A stretch of 64,000 nt of DNA from Neisseria shayeganii 871 (GCF_000226875.1 NZ_JH164926.1:559532-623531), one strand, 5' to 3'. Positions 36,297-45,468 are shown, numbered from the stretch's first letter. Made by a program: numbers and translations. The notes: generated by a model from the sequence alone, not told the origin.

Positions 36297-39200
36297 ATGG
36301 CTGAATCATTGGCAAGTCTCTATATAGAGTTTGACACCCGCCCGTTGCAACAAGCGGACACTATCTTGCAGCGCATGGTGAAAACGCTGGAAGACGCCGG
36401 GGCAAAAGTGAAAGGTTATGCAGCCGGGCATATAGCACAAGCGGCGGCGGCATCCAAATCGGCTGCCGCCACACAAAACCTGAACAGAAATTTTACTGAT
36501 GCAAACGGACGTTTGCGCGATGCTCAGGGGCGTTTTTTAGGTGTAGGCCATGCGGCAAATCAAGCAGCATTAGGTATCAATCAAGCGGCTTTGTCGTCAA
36601 ACAAGCTCAAAGGTGTTGTGGTTGATGTCAATCCGCTGCTACTGCGTTTGCAAACGATGATGGGCGGCTTAGGCTTGGCGCTTGGTGCGAGAGAGATTCT
36701 GGAGACTGCAGACAGTATGCAGTCTCTGAACAATCAGCTTAAGCTGGTAACGGGCAGCGAAAGTGCTGCTTTGTCGGTGCGTAAAGAGTTACTGGAGATT
36801 TCCAACCGCACCTACGCCTCGCTGGAAGCCACCGGCAGCCTGTACGTTAAGTCCTCACGGGCGCTGGAAGCCTACGGCTACTCGCAGCAAAAGGTGCTGC
36901 AATTTGTAGAGGCCGCTAATAACGCAATGCGTGTTGGCGGCGTGGGTGCGCGAGAGCAGGCTGCAGCTTTATTCCAGCTGTCGCAAGCGCTCGGTTCGGG
37001 CCGTTTGCAGGGTGACGAATTTCGCAGCATCTCGGAAGCCGCGCCGATTATGCTGGATATTTTGGCTCGGTATTTAGGCAAAACCCGTGCCGAAATACGC
37101 GCATTGGCGTCTGAAGGCAAGCTGACTACTAGGGTAATTGTTGATGCCATGGTTGGAGCTGAAGCCACGCTGTCTAAGCAGACTGAAAATATGTCGCTTA
37201 CTTTAGGGCAGTCGCTCTCTGTGTTGCGCAATAACTGGGCCGCCTTTGTAGATGATCTGATGAATGGCAGCGGCACTAGTTCTGTGTTAGCTTCGGGCGT
37301 AATGCTACTGGCAGAAAACATTGACACATTGGCGACAGTAATTGGCGCATTAATGGGGATGGCTTTTTTAAAGTGGCTGGCGGGTGCTGGGGCTGCTTTA
37401 TTGGTGTTGGTAGCTAAGGGGGCAATGGCTGTACACGCTTTGCGTGGGATTGGCGTTTCCGCATTATTTGCTGTGGGAGGGTTAGGCAAGATGACAGCGG
37501 CGGCCACAGCTTCGGCTGCACAGGTGACGAGCCTTAGCCGGGCTATGATTGTACTGCGCGCGGCCAGTGCAAATATTGGAGCGGGGTTCACGTCTATTGT
37601 AAAAAGTGGTTTGGGCGTATTTATGATGCAAGCCGCTTCAACCGTATTGGCCGCCTATTCAGCATTCACGGCGCTGTCATCTGCCTCAGAGTTTTTGCAA
37701 GGGCGAGATGCTAGTAATTCCATTTCTGACGGCTTTGATGATTTACTGGATAAATTCGGCCTTATTGACAAAAGGGTTGAAAGCTTCGGTACTAAGCTAT
37801 ATGACATCCTGAATGCCAAGCCGAGCAACGCCATGCAGGAATTTATGCAGTTTTTCGTAAGCCCGGCAAATTATTTCCGCCTAAAAGTAACAGGTGATTA
37901 CGATGAAACAGCCAGCATGGAGAGGGGTGTATATCGTGGCTCGCTGGCCAATACGGCGGTGCTGGATGCTGATGTTTCGCGCGGCGCTATCGATATAGGC
38001 AAAGGACTGGAAGAGCTGCAAAAAGGAATGGATGAAACGGTTCTAAAATACCGTGAACAGGCGGCCACCGTGGGGATGACAAAAGAGCAGATTGCGCTAA
38101 TGGGTTTGGAAGCGCAACGCGATGCCGCTATGAAGCAGCACATAATCGCAGTTAATGAGGATGTCCGGTTGACGGAAGAGGAAAAGCGCCGTCAGCTTGC
38201 CATGACCTTAGATGACTACAACCGGAAAATAGAGTCGACCAAAGCCGCGATGGATAAAATTGCCCGTAGTGCCGAAGCCAGCAAATTGGCCGACAATATC
38301 GCCAAAACCGCTGATGAGTACGAAAAGCAAATAGCACGTTTCGGCAAGGCCGGGTTGGAACTGGCGGAAGTTGAATTGGCGGCCAATCGGACCAAGCTGA
38401 ATCTGTCTGATTTGAGCGAAGCGGCGGCACGGGCGGCTGAAGCCGACTATGCGCGTGCAACATCGGCCATTGAAACCCTGAAGCAGATGGAAAATCAAAA
38501 GGCCATAGACGACACCATAAGTAAACTGTACGAACAGGCGTCGGCTTTGGGTAAATCCGAAAGCGAGCTGATGCGTATGCAGCTAGCTGCACGCGGGGCA
38601 TCTGATGCGGAAATCCGCAAGGCTCAGGCGATTAAAGGCGTGATCGATAGATATCGCGAGCAGGAGCAGGTAATGGCCAGCCTCGCCGACTTAGACAAAC
38701 AAGTCGCGCAGCTTGGAATGTCAGATATCGAGCGGCAATTAGATGATCTGCGTCGAAGAGGTGCAACCGGGGAGCAGTTGGCCCACGCCAGACGACAACT
38801 GCAAGCACTGGAGGATTATAGGCGTGCGGCAGACAGGCAGCGTGATGCTGCTTTGATGCAAAGCCGTGGCGCTACCGACATGATGAGCGCAGCGCAGCTA
38901 ATGAACGACAGTGCAATCCGTTTTAATAGTGCTTTAGGTGGTTTCGAATTGGGCGACCGGGCAGCGCCTGCCGTGCCGGGTGTTTCCAAAGCTTCACCTA
39001 GACGTTCGAAAACAGAACCTGTTTTGCAAGAAACGCAATATATGAGCTATATCGGTCCCAGAGCGCATTCCAAATCTTATAGGCTAGAGCTGGCTGGGCC
39101 AAACGGCAGCAAGATGGGTGGCAATTTGGTGACAACTGATAATTTCGAGCGTTTTATGGATATGTGGGCCGTACAAAAAGCACGGGAGGTATCCAATTAA
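36297..39200 (+). CDS. Tape measure protein
   Basis: 967 residues. The tape measure domain covers about 120-310 (ETADSMQSLNNQLKLVTGSE, then GGVGAREQAAALFQLSQALG and GDEFRSISEAAPIMLDIL). Hydrophobic segments lie around 355-475, and long coiled coils rich in Ala/Glu/Lys/Gln follow (about 570-890). It sets tail length and probably helps DNA pass the membrane. The usual C-terminal Gly/Pro-rich GEAGPEAI motif is absent here but present in the orphan fragment at 43897-44223. Confidence 0.9.
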   Translation: MAESLASLYIEFDTRPLQQADTILQRMVKTLEDAGAKVKGYAAGHIAQAAAASKSAAATQNLNRNFTDANGRLRDAQGRFLGVGHAANQAALGINQAALSSNKLKGVVVDVNPLLLRLQTMMGGLGLALGAREILETADSMQSLNNQLKLVTGSESAALSVRKELLEISNRTYASLEATGSLYVKSSRALEAYGYSQQKVLQFVEAANNAMRVGGVGAREQAAALFQLSQALGSGRLQGDEFRSISEAAPIMLDILARYLGKTRAEIRALASEGKLTTRVIVDAMVGAEATLSKQTENMSLTLGQSLSVLRNNWAAFVDDLMNGSGTSSVLASGVMLLAENIDTLATVIGALMGMAFLKWLAGAGAALLVLVAKGAMAVHALRGIGVSALFAVGGLGKMTAAATASAAQVTSLSRAMIVLRAASANIGAGFTSIVKSGLGVFMMQAASTVLAAYSAFTALSSASEFLQGRDASNSISDGFDDLLDKFGLIDKRVESFGTKLYDILNAKPSNAMQEFMQFFVSPANYFRLKVTGDYDETASMERGVYRGSLANTAVLDADVSRGAIDIGKGLEELQKGMDETVLKYREQAATVGMTKEQIALMGLEAQRDAAMKQHIIAVNEDVRLTEEEKRRQLAMTLDDYNRKIESTKAAMDKIARSAEASKLADNIAKTADEYEKQIARFGKAGLELAEVELAANRTKLNLSDLSEAAARAAEADYARATSAIETLKQMENQKAIDDTISKLYEQASALGKSESELMRMQLAARGASDAEIRKAQAIKGVIDRYREQEQVMASLADLDKQVAQLGMSDIERQLDDLRRRGATGEQLAHARRQLQALEDYRRAADRQRDAALMQSRGATDMMSAAQLMNDSAIRFNSALGGFELGDRAAPAVPGVSKASPRRSKTEPVLQETQYMSYIGPRAHSKSYRLELAGPNGSKMGGNLVTTDNFERFMDMWAVQKAREVSN

Positions 39201-39208
39201 TTTTCAGG

Positions 39209-39222
39209 CAGCCTTCGGGCTG
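39209..39222 (+). terminator. Hairpin after the tape measure gene
   Basis: Stem CAGCC/GGCTG with a short TTCG-type loop, then TCTTATTTTT and a GGGAGCAG ribosome site. Confidence 0.55.
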
Positions 39223-39242
39223 TCTTATTTTTGGGAGCAGAT

Positions 39243-39854
39243 ATGTCCATCAGTTTTAAACTCTACGCCGACGAGGCGATGAATACCGAGGCAGGTGGTG
39301 CCTATGCGGGCGGTCGCAAGCAAGATGTTGATTTTACCGCACAAGGCCAAACTCGCGATTTTGTGTTTTACTTCGGCAGCAAGACACCGAATCGCAAGCT
39401 GCAAACAGCGGCGGGGCCAGGCAGTAACCAAATCACCATCACCCCTATTGATATATTACCCAACCGCGAAGCCAATGCGGTATATGAGCTGGGCTCGCTA
39501 TTCGAGCCGGGTACGCCTAATGGTTATGTGTACCAAGTCATTACGGCAGGCACTACGGCGGCGGCGGCCCCGTCTTACCCGGTGGCAGTTGGTAGTGAGG
39601 TTCTGGACGGAACGGCGAAGCTGCGGAATATCGGCAGTAAGCACAAGCCAGATGCTGTGAAGCTAGCACTATCGTCTGCGGGTTTGGGTAGCGCTGTTGG
39701 CGGATCGGCTTTGCCTATTGGGCACACCATCAATAGCGGAGCGGCGATTGCAGTGTATGTACGCCTGAATAATGCGGTAGCGGACATTTACGATGCTACA
39801 GGTACGCCGATTTTAGCGCTAAGTTTAAACGAGGTTGTAGAGACGGCGGTGTGA
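39243..39854 (+). CDS. Tail protein of unknown role
   Basis: 203 residues from MSISFKLYADEAMNTEAGGA, beta-rich. FVFYFGSKTPNRKLQTAAGP and repeated short strands suggest a minor tail tip or collar protein. The gene lies between the tape measure and the large tip protein. I do not recognise a named family. Confidence 0.6.
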   Translation: MSISFKLYADEAMNTEAGGAYAGGRKQDVDFTAQGQTRDFVFYFGSKTPNRKLQTAAGPGSNQITITPIDILPNREANAVYELGSLFEPGTPNGYVYQVITAGTTAAAAPSYPVAVGSEVLDGTAKLRNIGSKHKPDAVKLALSSAGLGSAVGGSALPIGHTINSGAAIAVYVRLNNAVADIYDATGTPILALSLNEVVETAV

Positions 39855-39855
39855 T

Positions 39856-41841
39856 ATGGATCTGTTGACATTTGGGTTGCGGCAGCAGTCGGTATTGCTC
39901 TCGATGGGCGTTAAAACGCAAATGCGCACGGAATACAGCGGCCCAGTTATCGCGCTAGGCGTGAAAACGCGGGTGCTCAAGAATGGCGGCGGTGCACTGC
40001 TGGCCTTAGGCGTGCTGCAAAAATCCATTGTTTCTGGAAGTCTGTTGGCATTGGCCACACGCCAAAGCCGCACGGCATTGCAACGCTGTTTCAAGGGCAG
40101 TCAGACGCTGGGTTTGGATGGCCTTGATTACGACATTGAGGTAAGAATAGGCGGTATGGCTGTGCCCATGTGCGAACTAGCGGAAAATATGAGTATTCGT
40201 CATGCGGAAAACCAGTCCTATCTGTGTGATTTTGTGTTGCGCAAAGAACGCGGATTAATTGATCCATATCAGTGGCACGGCAAGTCGATTGAGGTGGATG
40301 TTGTGACAGACGTACGGCGTGTACGCTTGTACACGGGCATTGTGGATATCGGTCGAATTGAATTTCCGCGTCGCGCGGTGGTGTTGCAATGCTCTGATCG
40401 CCGAAAGCTGCTAAACAATGCTATGCCACGCAGCGTGCTTAATAGCATCGGTTATACGTCTTCTTCTGCGCACGGAAATGAATTTAAAGATCAAGACGAA
40501 GAGCTGAGAGCAAGGCTGGAAACCATCCCGGCAAGTTATGAGTATGACGCGAGAGGGATCGGCTATCTGACGCCGTGGCAGCCTAAGGCTACGGCCGATT
40601 TTGTCATGGGGCCATGCTTTGTCTATGCAAGAGAGCCGTCCGTGACGCTGGCATCGGTTGGCCGGGTGGTTAATCAGGTCAAAATCAAGATTGAAAACCG
40701 TTACAGCCGACAGCTGCAGCGCGATTTGCAGTATCAGTTTTTCTCGGACTGCAATGTGTGTAATTACGGCCGTTACGGCTTGCCGCCAAGAACTGAGATG
40801 GTGACTTCTGCAGCCAAGGGGGCTGGCTGGGCGATAGGTAATTTGGTGGCGGTTGGATTAGAGAAAGAAGGCTACTATAAATGTAGTGGTTATCGCGAAT
40901 TTATCTGGAGGCCGGTGGTAACCCGCACTACCTCTATTCGCCCGCGCACGGATGTATCCGGCAACGTGGTACAGGACCAGAACGGCAACGAGGTAATGGA
41001 TGTTGCTTCGGTGTCGGTGGCGGACTACACAAATATGTATGCTCGCGAAGCAAGTTGGAAAGCGTCTAGGCGATGGGTACAGAACATTACAGAGGTTTTA
41101 GAAATCACACTAAGCAATGCAGCGAGCATTGGCCGGTACGATCTACTAGAAGAAAACATGAGCTATGCGGTAGTGCACGAATATCAAGATGAATCATGGG
41201 GGAGAGACTACCAATCCCCGTCTGCGCCTGAGGGTTTTGCGCGACTAGAAAACGGCGATTATTACCGCGATATAGACAACACCGCCGCCGGCGAATACGA
41301 CAAAACCCTTCAGGTAGCCCTGCATACAGCCTATACCAAAATCCTCTCCAGTCATCGCGACAATACGCTGGATTTGCAGGTAAAGATGATGCCGGACATC
41401 GATTTGCGCCACACCCACCGCATCGAGCATCCGCATTTCAAAGGGAATGCCAAGGTATATAGCTTTGTACACAGCTTCGACATGGCGGCAGGCATCGGCA
41501 AAACCGATGTCACCTATAAGTTTTATCAAAGCGCTGACGGTGGTGCCATTCAGCCATTGAACGTACCTGCGCGTAAACGGTACGCCGGCACGCCATCTGG
41601 CAATCGCAGTATCCGCTTAGGCTCTGTACTGCTGCCGGCCGGCACGGTGGACAACGCTGACCAATACCAAGGGCAGATTATGCGCCAGAGAACCGACCGT
41701 GTCGGCGATTATCGGGAGACCATCATGTTTAAGGTGATCACCCCGGCGATTGAGGAAGGTAGCACCGACACTGCGCTGGTGATTAATGCGCACGCGCAAA
41801 ACGTGAGCATCCCTAATGATGATGTGGAGATAAGACTATGA
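39856..41841 (+). CDS. Large tail tip / baseplate hub-like protein
   Basis: 661 residues starting two bases after the previous stop. VNQVKIKIENRYSRQLQRDL, then WVQNITEVLEITLSNAASIG and HTHRIEHPHFKGNAKVYSFV, are typical of siphophage tail proteins related to the gp27/hub fold. It probably forms the tail tip that links the tube to the receptor-binding apparatus. The assignment is by position and general pattern. Confidence 0.65.
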   Translation: MDLLTFGLRQQSVLLSMGVKTQMRTEYSGPVIALGVKTRVLKNGGGALLALGVLQKSIVSGSLLALATRQSRTALQRCFKGSQTLGLDGLDYDIEVRIGGMAVPMCELAENMSIRHAENQSYLCDFVLRKERGLIDPYQWHGKSIEVDVVTDVRRVRLYTGIVDIGRIEFPRRAVVLQCSDRRKLLNNAMPRSVLNSIGYTSSSAHGNEFKDQDEELRARLETIPASYEYDARGIGYLTPWQPKATADFVMGPCFVYAREPSVTLASVGRVVNQVKIKIENRYSRQLQRDLQYQFFSDCNVCNYGRYGLPPRTEMVTSAAKGAGWAIGNLVAVGLEKEGYYKCSGYREFIWRPVVTRTTSIRPRTDVSGNVVQDQNGNEVMDVASVSVADYTNMYAREASWKASRRWVQNITEVLEITLSNAASIGRYDLLEENMSYAVVHEYQDESWGRDYQSPSAPEGFARLENGDYYRDIDNTAAGEYDKTLQVALHTAYTKILSSHRDNTLDLQVKMMPDIDLRHTHRIEHPHFKGNAKVYSFVHSFDMAAGIGKTDVTYKFYQSADGGAIQPLNVPARKRYAGTPSGNRSIRLGSVLLPAGTVDNADQYQGQIMRQRTDRVGDYRETIMFKVITPAIEEGSTDTALVINAHAQNVSIPNDDVEIRL

Positions 41842-42902
41842 GTGAGACGCGCGTCAATATGCGAAAGATTGTTGGATTGAATGACGATCTATTCAATCTG
41901 GCACCGCAGGGCCATCGCCCGCGCATCGGAATGGGATTGGGCGTGGCATACGCCTCAGGCTACCACGCGGGAAATGATGGCGGGTTGGGTAGCTTGGACG
42001 GAAAGGGTGAACTGGGCGAACGGGATGCTGATATTGATGGCAAGGATGATGGCCCCAAGCCGCGCGATGGCGGAGAAGACGCTCTGCACAATGCGTCACA
42101 AATGCTGCCGCCCACGGGAGAAATACCGGGCCTATCCGATTTATATGACTGCAGCAGCGGGCGATGTGTCAATGTCCGCTTTGACGGCATCATCCCACCG
42201 CCGGATGGCTGGCCGAATGCTTGCCGGCCTCAGCGCGACCGGAGTAAATACAACCATGTCGTTCGCATTGCTATGGTTGTCGATGGTTATTTAAGTGGCA
42301 CTTACGCAACCACTACCGAGATTGATGATATTTATGTCTGGGATAAAGATGACTACCCTGCCGCTCTAGCAGCAATGGATGCCAAAATCAAACGTGCCGC
42401 TCAGGCCTGGTATCCAGGCTGGCCTAAAAGGTTTCGATGGAAAGGGACCTCTGATGCTCTAAAAAAAAGAATGCTGGCTTGGTTTTCAAGCCCAGCAAAT
42501 AATGGGCAAATGTATATCTATTACGACCAAGAAAAAAGTTATGCCGGCAGCGGATATTGGTATAGTGTTGCTACTATTGGCTATACGATTTATGTGCATT
42601 CAAAAAATAGCAGTCATTTCAAAAACGCGCCAATTAATATCGATTGGCCATCAACTCGGTGTAGTGAGGTAGCATATGATGTTGAGGGCGGCCAATTTAA
42701 GGATGGCACGTGCGGCAACGACCCGCTGCTACCACAGCATCTGAAAGGCCAATACAGCGGATTTGAATTGTGCGACAAAGATGGCAATAAGGTGCGCGTT
42801 AAACGTACACTCTACGGCATCGAAGTAGAACAGGAGGCGTATAGCCGAGTGACCACTATAAACCCAGATAATTTTAAAGTTATTTATCAATCAATTAAAT
42901 AA
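41838..42902 (+). CDS. Tail tip / fibre-region protein, unknown family
   Basis: 354 residues, overlapping the previous gene by 4 bp. It has an acidic Gly-rich region (GGLGSLDGKGELGERDADID), then paired cysteines (YDCSSGRCVNVRF) and aromatic-rich beta stretches (MYIYYDQEKSYAGSGYWYSV). It is the last gene before the membrane genes, so it is the best candidate for host recognition. The later codons are more AT-rich than the neighbours, suggesting exchange. Confidence 0.5.
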   Translation: MSETRVNMRKIVGLNDDLFNLAPQGHRPRIGMGLGVAYASGYHAGNDGGLGSLDGKGELGERDADIDGKDDGPKPRDGGEDALHNASQMLPPTGEIPGLSDLYDCSSGRCVNVRFDGIIPPPDGWPNACRPQRDRSKYNHVVRIAMVVDGYLSGTYATTTEIDDIYVWDKDDYPAALAAMDAKIKRAAQAWYPGWPKRFRWKGTSDALKKRMLAWFSSPANNGQMYIYYDQEKSYAGSGYWYSVATIGYTIYVHSKNSSHFKNAPINIDWPSTRCSEVAYDVEGGQFKDGTCGNDPLLPQHLKGQYSGFELCDKDGNKVRVKRTLYGIEVEQEAYSRVTTINPDNFKVIYQSIK

Positions 42903-42925
42903 GCGCCAAATAGGCGCTTATTTGT
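42902..42925 (+). terminator. Terminator after the tail genes
   Basis: Stem AAGCGCC/GGCGCTT with an AAATA loop, then ATTTGTTTG. Confidence 0.6.
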
Positions 42926-42961
42926 TTGTAGAGATCAATCAATTGATTTCGGGAAGGGAAG

Positions 42962-43480
42962 ATGATGAAAAAGAAGTTGTGCAAATTATGCGAGCGCATC
43001 GGCCGTGCCTGTATCTGGCCGGTGCGGGCGGCAAATTTTGTTGCCGGCCTTTTATTCCTGCCGAAGCCGTGGCGGGTGTGGTTGTTTGGGACAGGTACGC
43101 GCGCCTTGAAGGTGCTCAATATCGGCATCCTTCTGGGCTGGGCCGCCATGCTGCTGCACGGCGGCTTCGGCAACCTGCCGACCTATGCGGGCTTTTCGAA
43201 AATCCCGATTCCGTGGGCGGTGGCGGTTTTGTGCGCGGTGGCCGGCCTGCTGGCGTGGGCGCTGTATGACAACAGCCTGCGCGGGCGGGTGCTCGGCGGC
43301 ACGGCGCTGATGTTTGCCGGTTTGGTGTGGCTGGCGGTAAGCATCAGCTTTTGGACGGGCTACCCGCCCTTGCATACGGGCATGGTGGTGTATCCGCTGA
43401 TGTCGGTGCTGTCGGTGCTGGCCGGCGACCACATGCGGGACGAGGCGCGGGCAAAACTGGCGGAGAAAGCGGGTGTGTAA
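42962..43480 (+). CDS. Membrane protein with four predicted spans, holin region
   Basis: 172 residues. Hydrophobic segments lie around 47-66, 78-102, 108-128 and 130-155 (for example VAVLCAVAGLLAWALYD and VYPLMSVLSVLAG). The N-terminus is basic. It starts after GGGAAGGGAAG (42962, or 42965 with better spacing) and ends next to the following holin-like gene. It may assist lysis or modify the membrane. Confidence 0.6.
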   Translation: MMKKKLCKLCERIGRACIWPVRAANFVAGLLFLPKPWRVWLFGTGTRALKVLNIGILLGWAAMLLHGGFGNLPTYAGFSKIPIPWAVAVLCAVAGLLAWALYDNSLRGRVLGGTALMFAGLVWLAVSISFWTGYPPLHTGMVVYPLMSVLSVLAGDHMRDEARAKLAEKAGV

Positions 43481-43840
43481 ATGCGTTGGATTGTGGAATT
43501 GTGGGACAACGCCGCCGTTTTGGCGGCTGCGGGCGGCCTGATTGCTGCCCTGCGGGTGGCGGCCAACAGCCCGAACAAAACGCTGCGGGAAAAGGTGTGG
43601 AACGTGGCGGTGTCGGTGGTGCTGGCCGTGGGTGCGGCGGAATACCTGGTAGGCGGCGAAGTGCCGCGCCTGTCGCTGGTGGTCGGCTTGGTGGCCGGCG
43701 GCGTGTGTGATTCGGTGCTCGATGCCATCCGCGCCCTGTCTCCCCGTGCCGCCGGCGGGCTGATGGATGGCTGGTTGGCACGCTTCGGCTACACCAAAAA
43801 ACCGCAGGAGCCGCCGGACGAGCCGCCGGTGGCGGGGTAG
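43481..43840 (+). CDS. Probable holin
   Basis: 119 residues with an N-terminal hydrophobic helix (NAAVLAAAGGLIAALRVA), a second at about 44-57 and a third around 65-80 (LSLVVGLVAGGVCDSVL), then a charged Pro-rich tail. This matches three-span phage holins (LydA-like). The gene starts at the stop of the previous one. The endolysin lies 6.4 kb downstream, separated by an accessory island. Confidence 0.7.
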   Translation: MRWIVELWDNAAVLAAAGGLIAALRVAANSPNKTLREKVWNVAVSVVLAVGAAEYLVGGEVPRLSLVVGLVAGGVCDSVLDAIRALSPRAAGGLMDGWLARFGYTKKPQEPPDEPPVAG

Positions 43841-43852
43841 CAGGAAATCTTC

Positions 43853-43864
43853 AGGCTACCTGAA
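43853..43864 (+). repeat. DUS at the left edge of the accessory island
   Basis: A perfect AGGCTACCTGAA between the holin stop and the tape-measure fragment. DUS at module edges fit acquisition of flanking DNA by natural transformation. Confidence 0.8.
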
Positions 43865-43896
43865 ATCAGTTTGGAAGCGGCAAATGCCGTAGAGGG

Positions 43897-44223
43897 GTGA
43901 ATCTCTACGGCGCATGGCAGAACGGTGTTCAGTCCTTCGCCAACAGCGGTAGTTTTGGCGTGATGGGTGAAGCCGGGCCGGAGGCGATTATGCCGCTGAC
44001 CCGCGCTCCGAACGGCAAGCTGGGCGTGATGGCACATGGCTCCGGTGGCGGTGGTGTTCAAAATAACGTGAACATTACCGTGACGGTCAATCAAGGGCAG
44101 TCAGAATCGGATACGCAAGCCGATTCCGAGCAAGGCCGCCAAGTTGCCAAGCTGCTAGACGGCAAAATCGTTGAGGTGCTGGTACGCGAAAGCCGCCCCG
44201 GTGGTTTACTGCATCAACGCTAA
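43897..44223 (+). pseudogene. Orphan C-terminal fragment of a tape measure protein
   Basis: The frame is open from 43864, just after the DUS. The encoded sequence NLYGAWQNGVQSFANSGSFG, then VMGEAGPEAIMPLTRAPNGK and VRESRPGGLLHQR, is the typical tape measure C-terminus. A GTG at 43897 could be a start, but no N-terminal domains are present. The full tape measure gene of this phage (36297-39200) lacks this end. This is a relic of recombination with another phage. Confidence 0.75.
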
Positions 44224-44459
44224 AAATCCAACTGATCGGCGTGAATGCCTAGGGCTGCGGCGATTTTGGCGCGGGTGCTGGGGCGCAGGCTGCTGCTGTT
44301 TTCGTGTTGGGAATAAGCGGCTTGGGAAATGCCCATTTTGGCGGCTACTTCGGTTTGGGTCAGCCCCAAATGTTCGCGCCAGGCATGCAACGCAGACCAT
44401 TCGTTGTTGAAGGCCAAATCCACCACGGCGGCGGGAACACCGCTTTGGGTGTCAGCCAT
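44220..44459 (-). CDS. XRE-family antitoxin half (HTH only)
   Basis: 79 residues: VPAAVVDLAFNNEWSALHAW, then REHLGLTQTEVAAKMGISQAAYSQHE and KIAAALGIHADQLDF. This matches the C-terminal half of a common XRE antitoxin type whose N-terminal half (about 50 residues) is missing. It overlaps the end of higA by 8 bp, so it may be translated with it. It could bind the same operator. Confidence 0.65.
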   Translation of the reverse strand: MADTQSGVPAAVVDLAFNNEWSALHAWREHLGLTQTEVAAKMGISQAAYSQHENSSSLRPSTRAKIAAALGIHADQLDF

Positions 44460-44748
44460 GCACAGCACCCATATTCAGCTTGGCAATGCTTTTTTGCTGA
44501 GGCTGTTGCCGTAGCTGCCATAAGTCGTATTTGGCTTGCAGGTTCAGCCACATTTCGGCGGTGCTGATACCGGCCTGTTCCAGCCGCCAGGCCAGTTGCG
44601 GGGTTATGGGGGTTTTGCCGTGCAGGGTGCGGCTGATGGCTTCGCGGGTGTAGCCCAAGTGTTCGGCAAAGGCGGTAACGGTCATACCCAGTTCGGGCAG
44701 CACGTCTTCGCGCAGAATATCGCAGGGCGGGGGCGGATTGTGCATCAT
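44452..44748 (-). CDS. higA: HigA-type antitoxin
   Basis: 98 residues (a second ATG at 44745). ILREDVLPELGMTVTAFAEH, then LGYTREAISRTLHGKTPITP and MWLNLQAKYDLWQL, are the HigA/VapA signature. It neutralises the upstream-encoded toxin and represses the operon with it. It begins 10 bp after the toxin stop codon. Confidence 0.92.
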   Translation of the reverse strand: MMHNPPPPCDILREDVLPELGMTVTAFAEHLGYTREAISRTLHGKTPITPQLAWRLEQAGISTAEMWLNLQAKYDLWQLRQQPQQKSIAKLNMGAVHG

Positions 44749-44758
44749 GGTGCGGCTC

Positions 44759-45034
44759 CTAGTGGTAGTCTTCGTAATTGACGATGTAAACGTGGCCTTC
44801 GTGCAGTTCAAAAGTAATACGCCAATTGCCGGATACGGTCAGCGACCATTGCGGGTAGCGCTCGCCTTTAAGCTGGTGGCAGCGCCACAGGCCGTTGAGT
44901 TGTTCGATGGCGGTCAGTTCGTCCAACACTGCCAATATACGGGCCAGCTTGGCGGCATGGGCGGCCTGTATGCCGGATTTGTTGCCGGTGCGGAAGAATT
45001 TTTCCAAACCTTTGTGCGCAAAACTTTGAATCAT
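44759..45034 (-). CDS. higB: HigB-type toxin (RelE fold)
   Basis: 91 residues. MIQSFAHKGLEKFFRTGNKSG, then LNGLWRCHQLKGERYPQWSL (split over two strands) and GNWRITFELHEGHVYIVNYEDYH are the HigB pattern; the C-terminal His/Tyr region is catalytic. It cleaves mRNA on the ribosome. The toxin-first order is usual for higBA. Inside the prophage it may stabilise the lysogen or act against other phages. Confidence 0.93.
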   Translation of the reverse strand: MIQSFAHKGLEKFFRTGNKSGIQAAHAAKLARILAVLDELTAIEQLNGLWRCHQLKGERYPQWSLTVSGNWRITFELHEGHVYIVNYEDYH

Positions 45035-45053
45035 GCTGTGATTCCCTATTCTT

Positions 45054-45092
45054 TGTGATATTATAAATCACAGATTGTAATTTATCAAGTTA
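45054..45092. promoter_or_regulatory. Operators of the higBA operon
   Basis: Two inverted repeats precede higB: TGTGAT-7-ATCACA (45054-45072) and TGTAA-9-TTACA (about 45076-45092), in an AT-rich promoter region. They are likely binding sites for HigA or the HigBA complex. Confidence 0.6.
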
Positions 45093-45132
45093 CAGATTTG
45101 TGTATTTTGCCCCGCTCCGGCGGGGTTTTGTT

Positions 45133-45279
45133 TTGGAAAATGACTATAAGCGATTGAGCGGCAACAGCGGCGGCAGCGGCGAAACCATCGTCATCAACGC
45201 CACCGGCGGCGACTGGATACACAAGCGCGATCTGGTGAAACTGCTGCGCGAAATGAAGCGGGATTTCCGCTTTGCTTGA
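45133..45279 (+). pseudogene. Second orphan C-terminal fragment, tail-type
   Basis: An open frame without start gives ENDYKRLSGNSGGSGETIVI, then NATGGDWIHKRDLVKLLREM and KRDFRFA before a stop. The Gly/Ser linker and short charged end resemble the end of a phage tail protein. It directly follows a CCCCGC/GCGGGG-type hairpin and TTTTGGAAAATG, so a phage gene start sequence has been joined out of frame to the fragment. It marks another recombination junction. Confidence 0.5.
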
Positions 45280-45285
45280 GTGGGG

Positions 45286-45327
45286 CGAGTAAACATGAGC
45301 AGCCGCGCGGCTGCTCATGTTTACTCG
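45286..45327. repeat. Perfect 42-bp palindrome
   Basis: The two 21-base halves are exact complements with no spacer; the left half starts CGAGTAAACATGAGCAGC. It lies 7 bp after the tail fragment. There is no T-run. Perfect palindromes of this size are rare because they extrude cruciforms and tend to be deleted. Confidence 0.8.
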
Positions 45328-45468
45328 GTATGGAAAAGTTGTACGTTCTTGACTTCAGGCGTACGCGGCAGTATAGTTCTCACATAGCCTGGCCAGCCAA
45401 AGAAGGCTATTTATTAAACAAAAGTTTAATAATAGTTATTGACCAAAATTGAAAAGGAGTTTAAAGCA

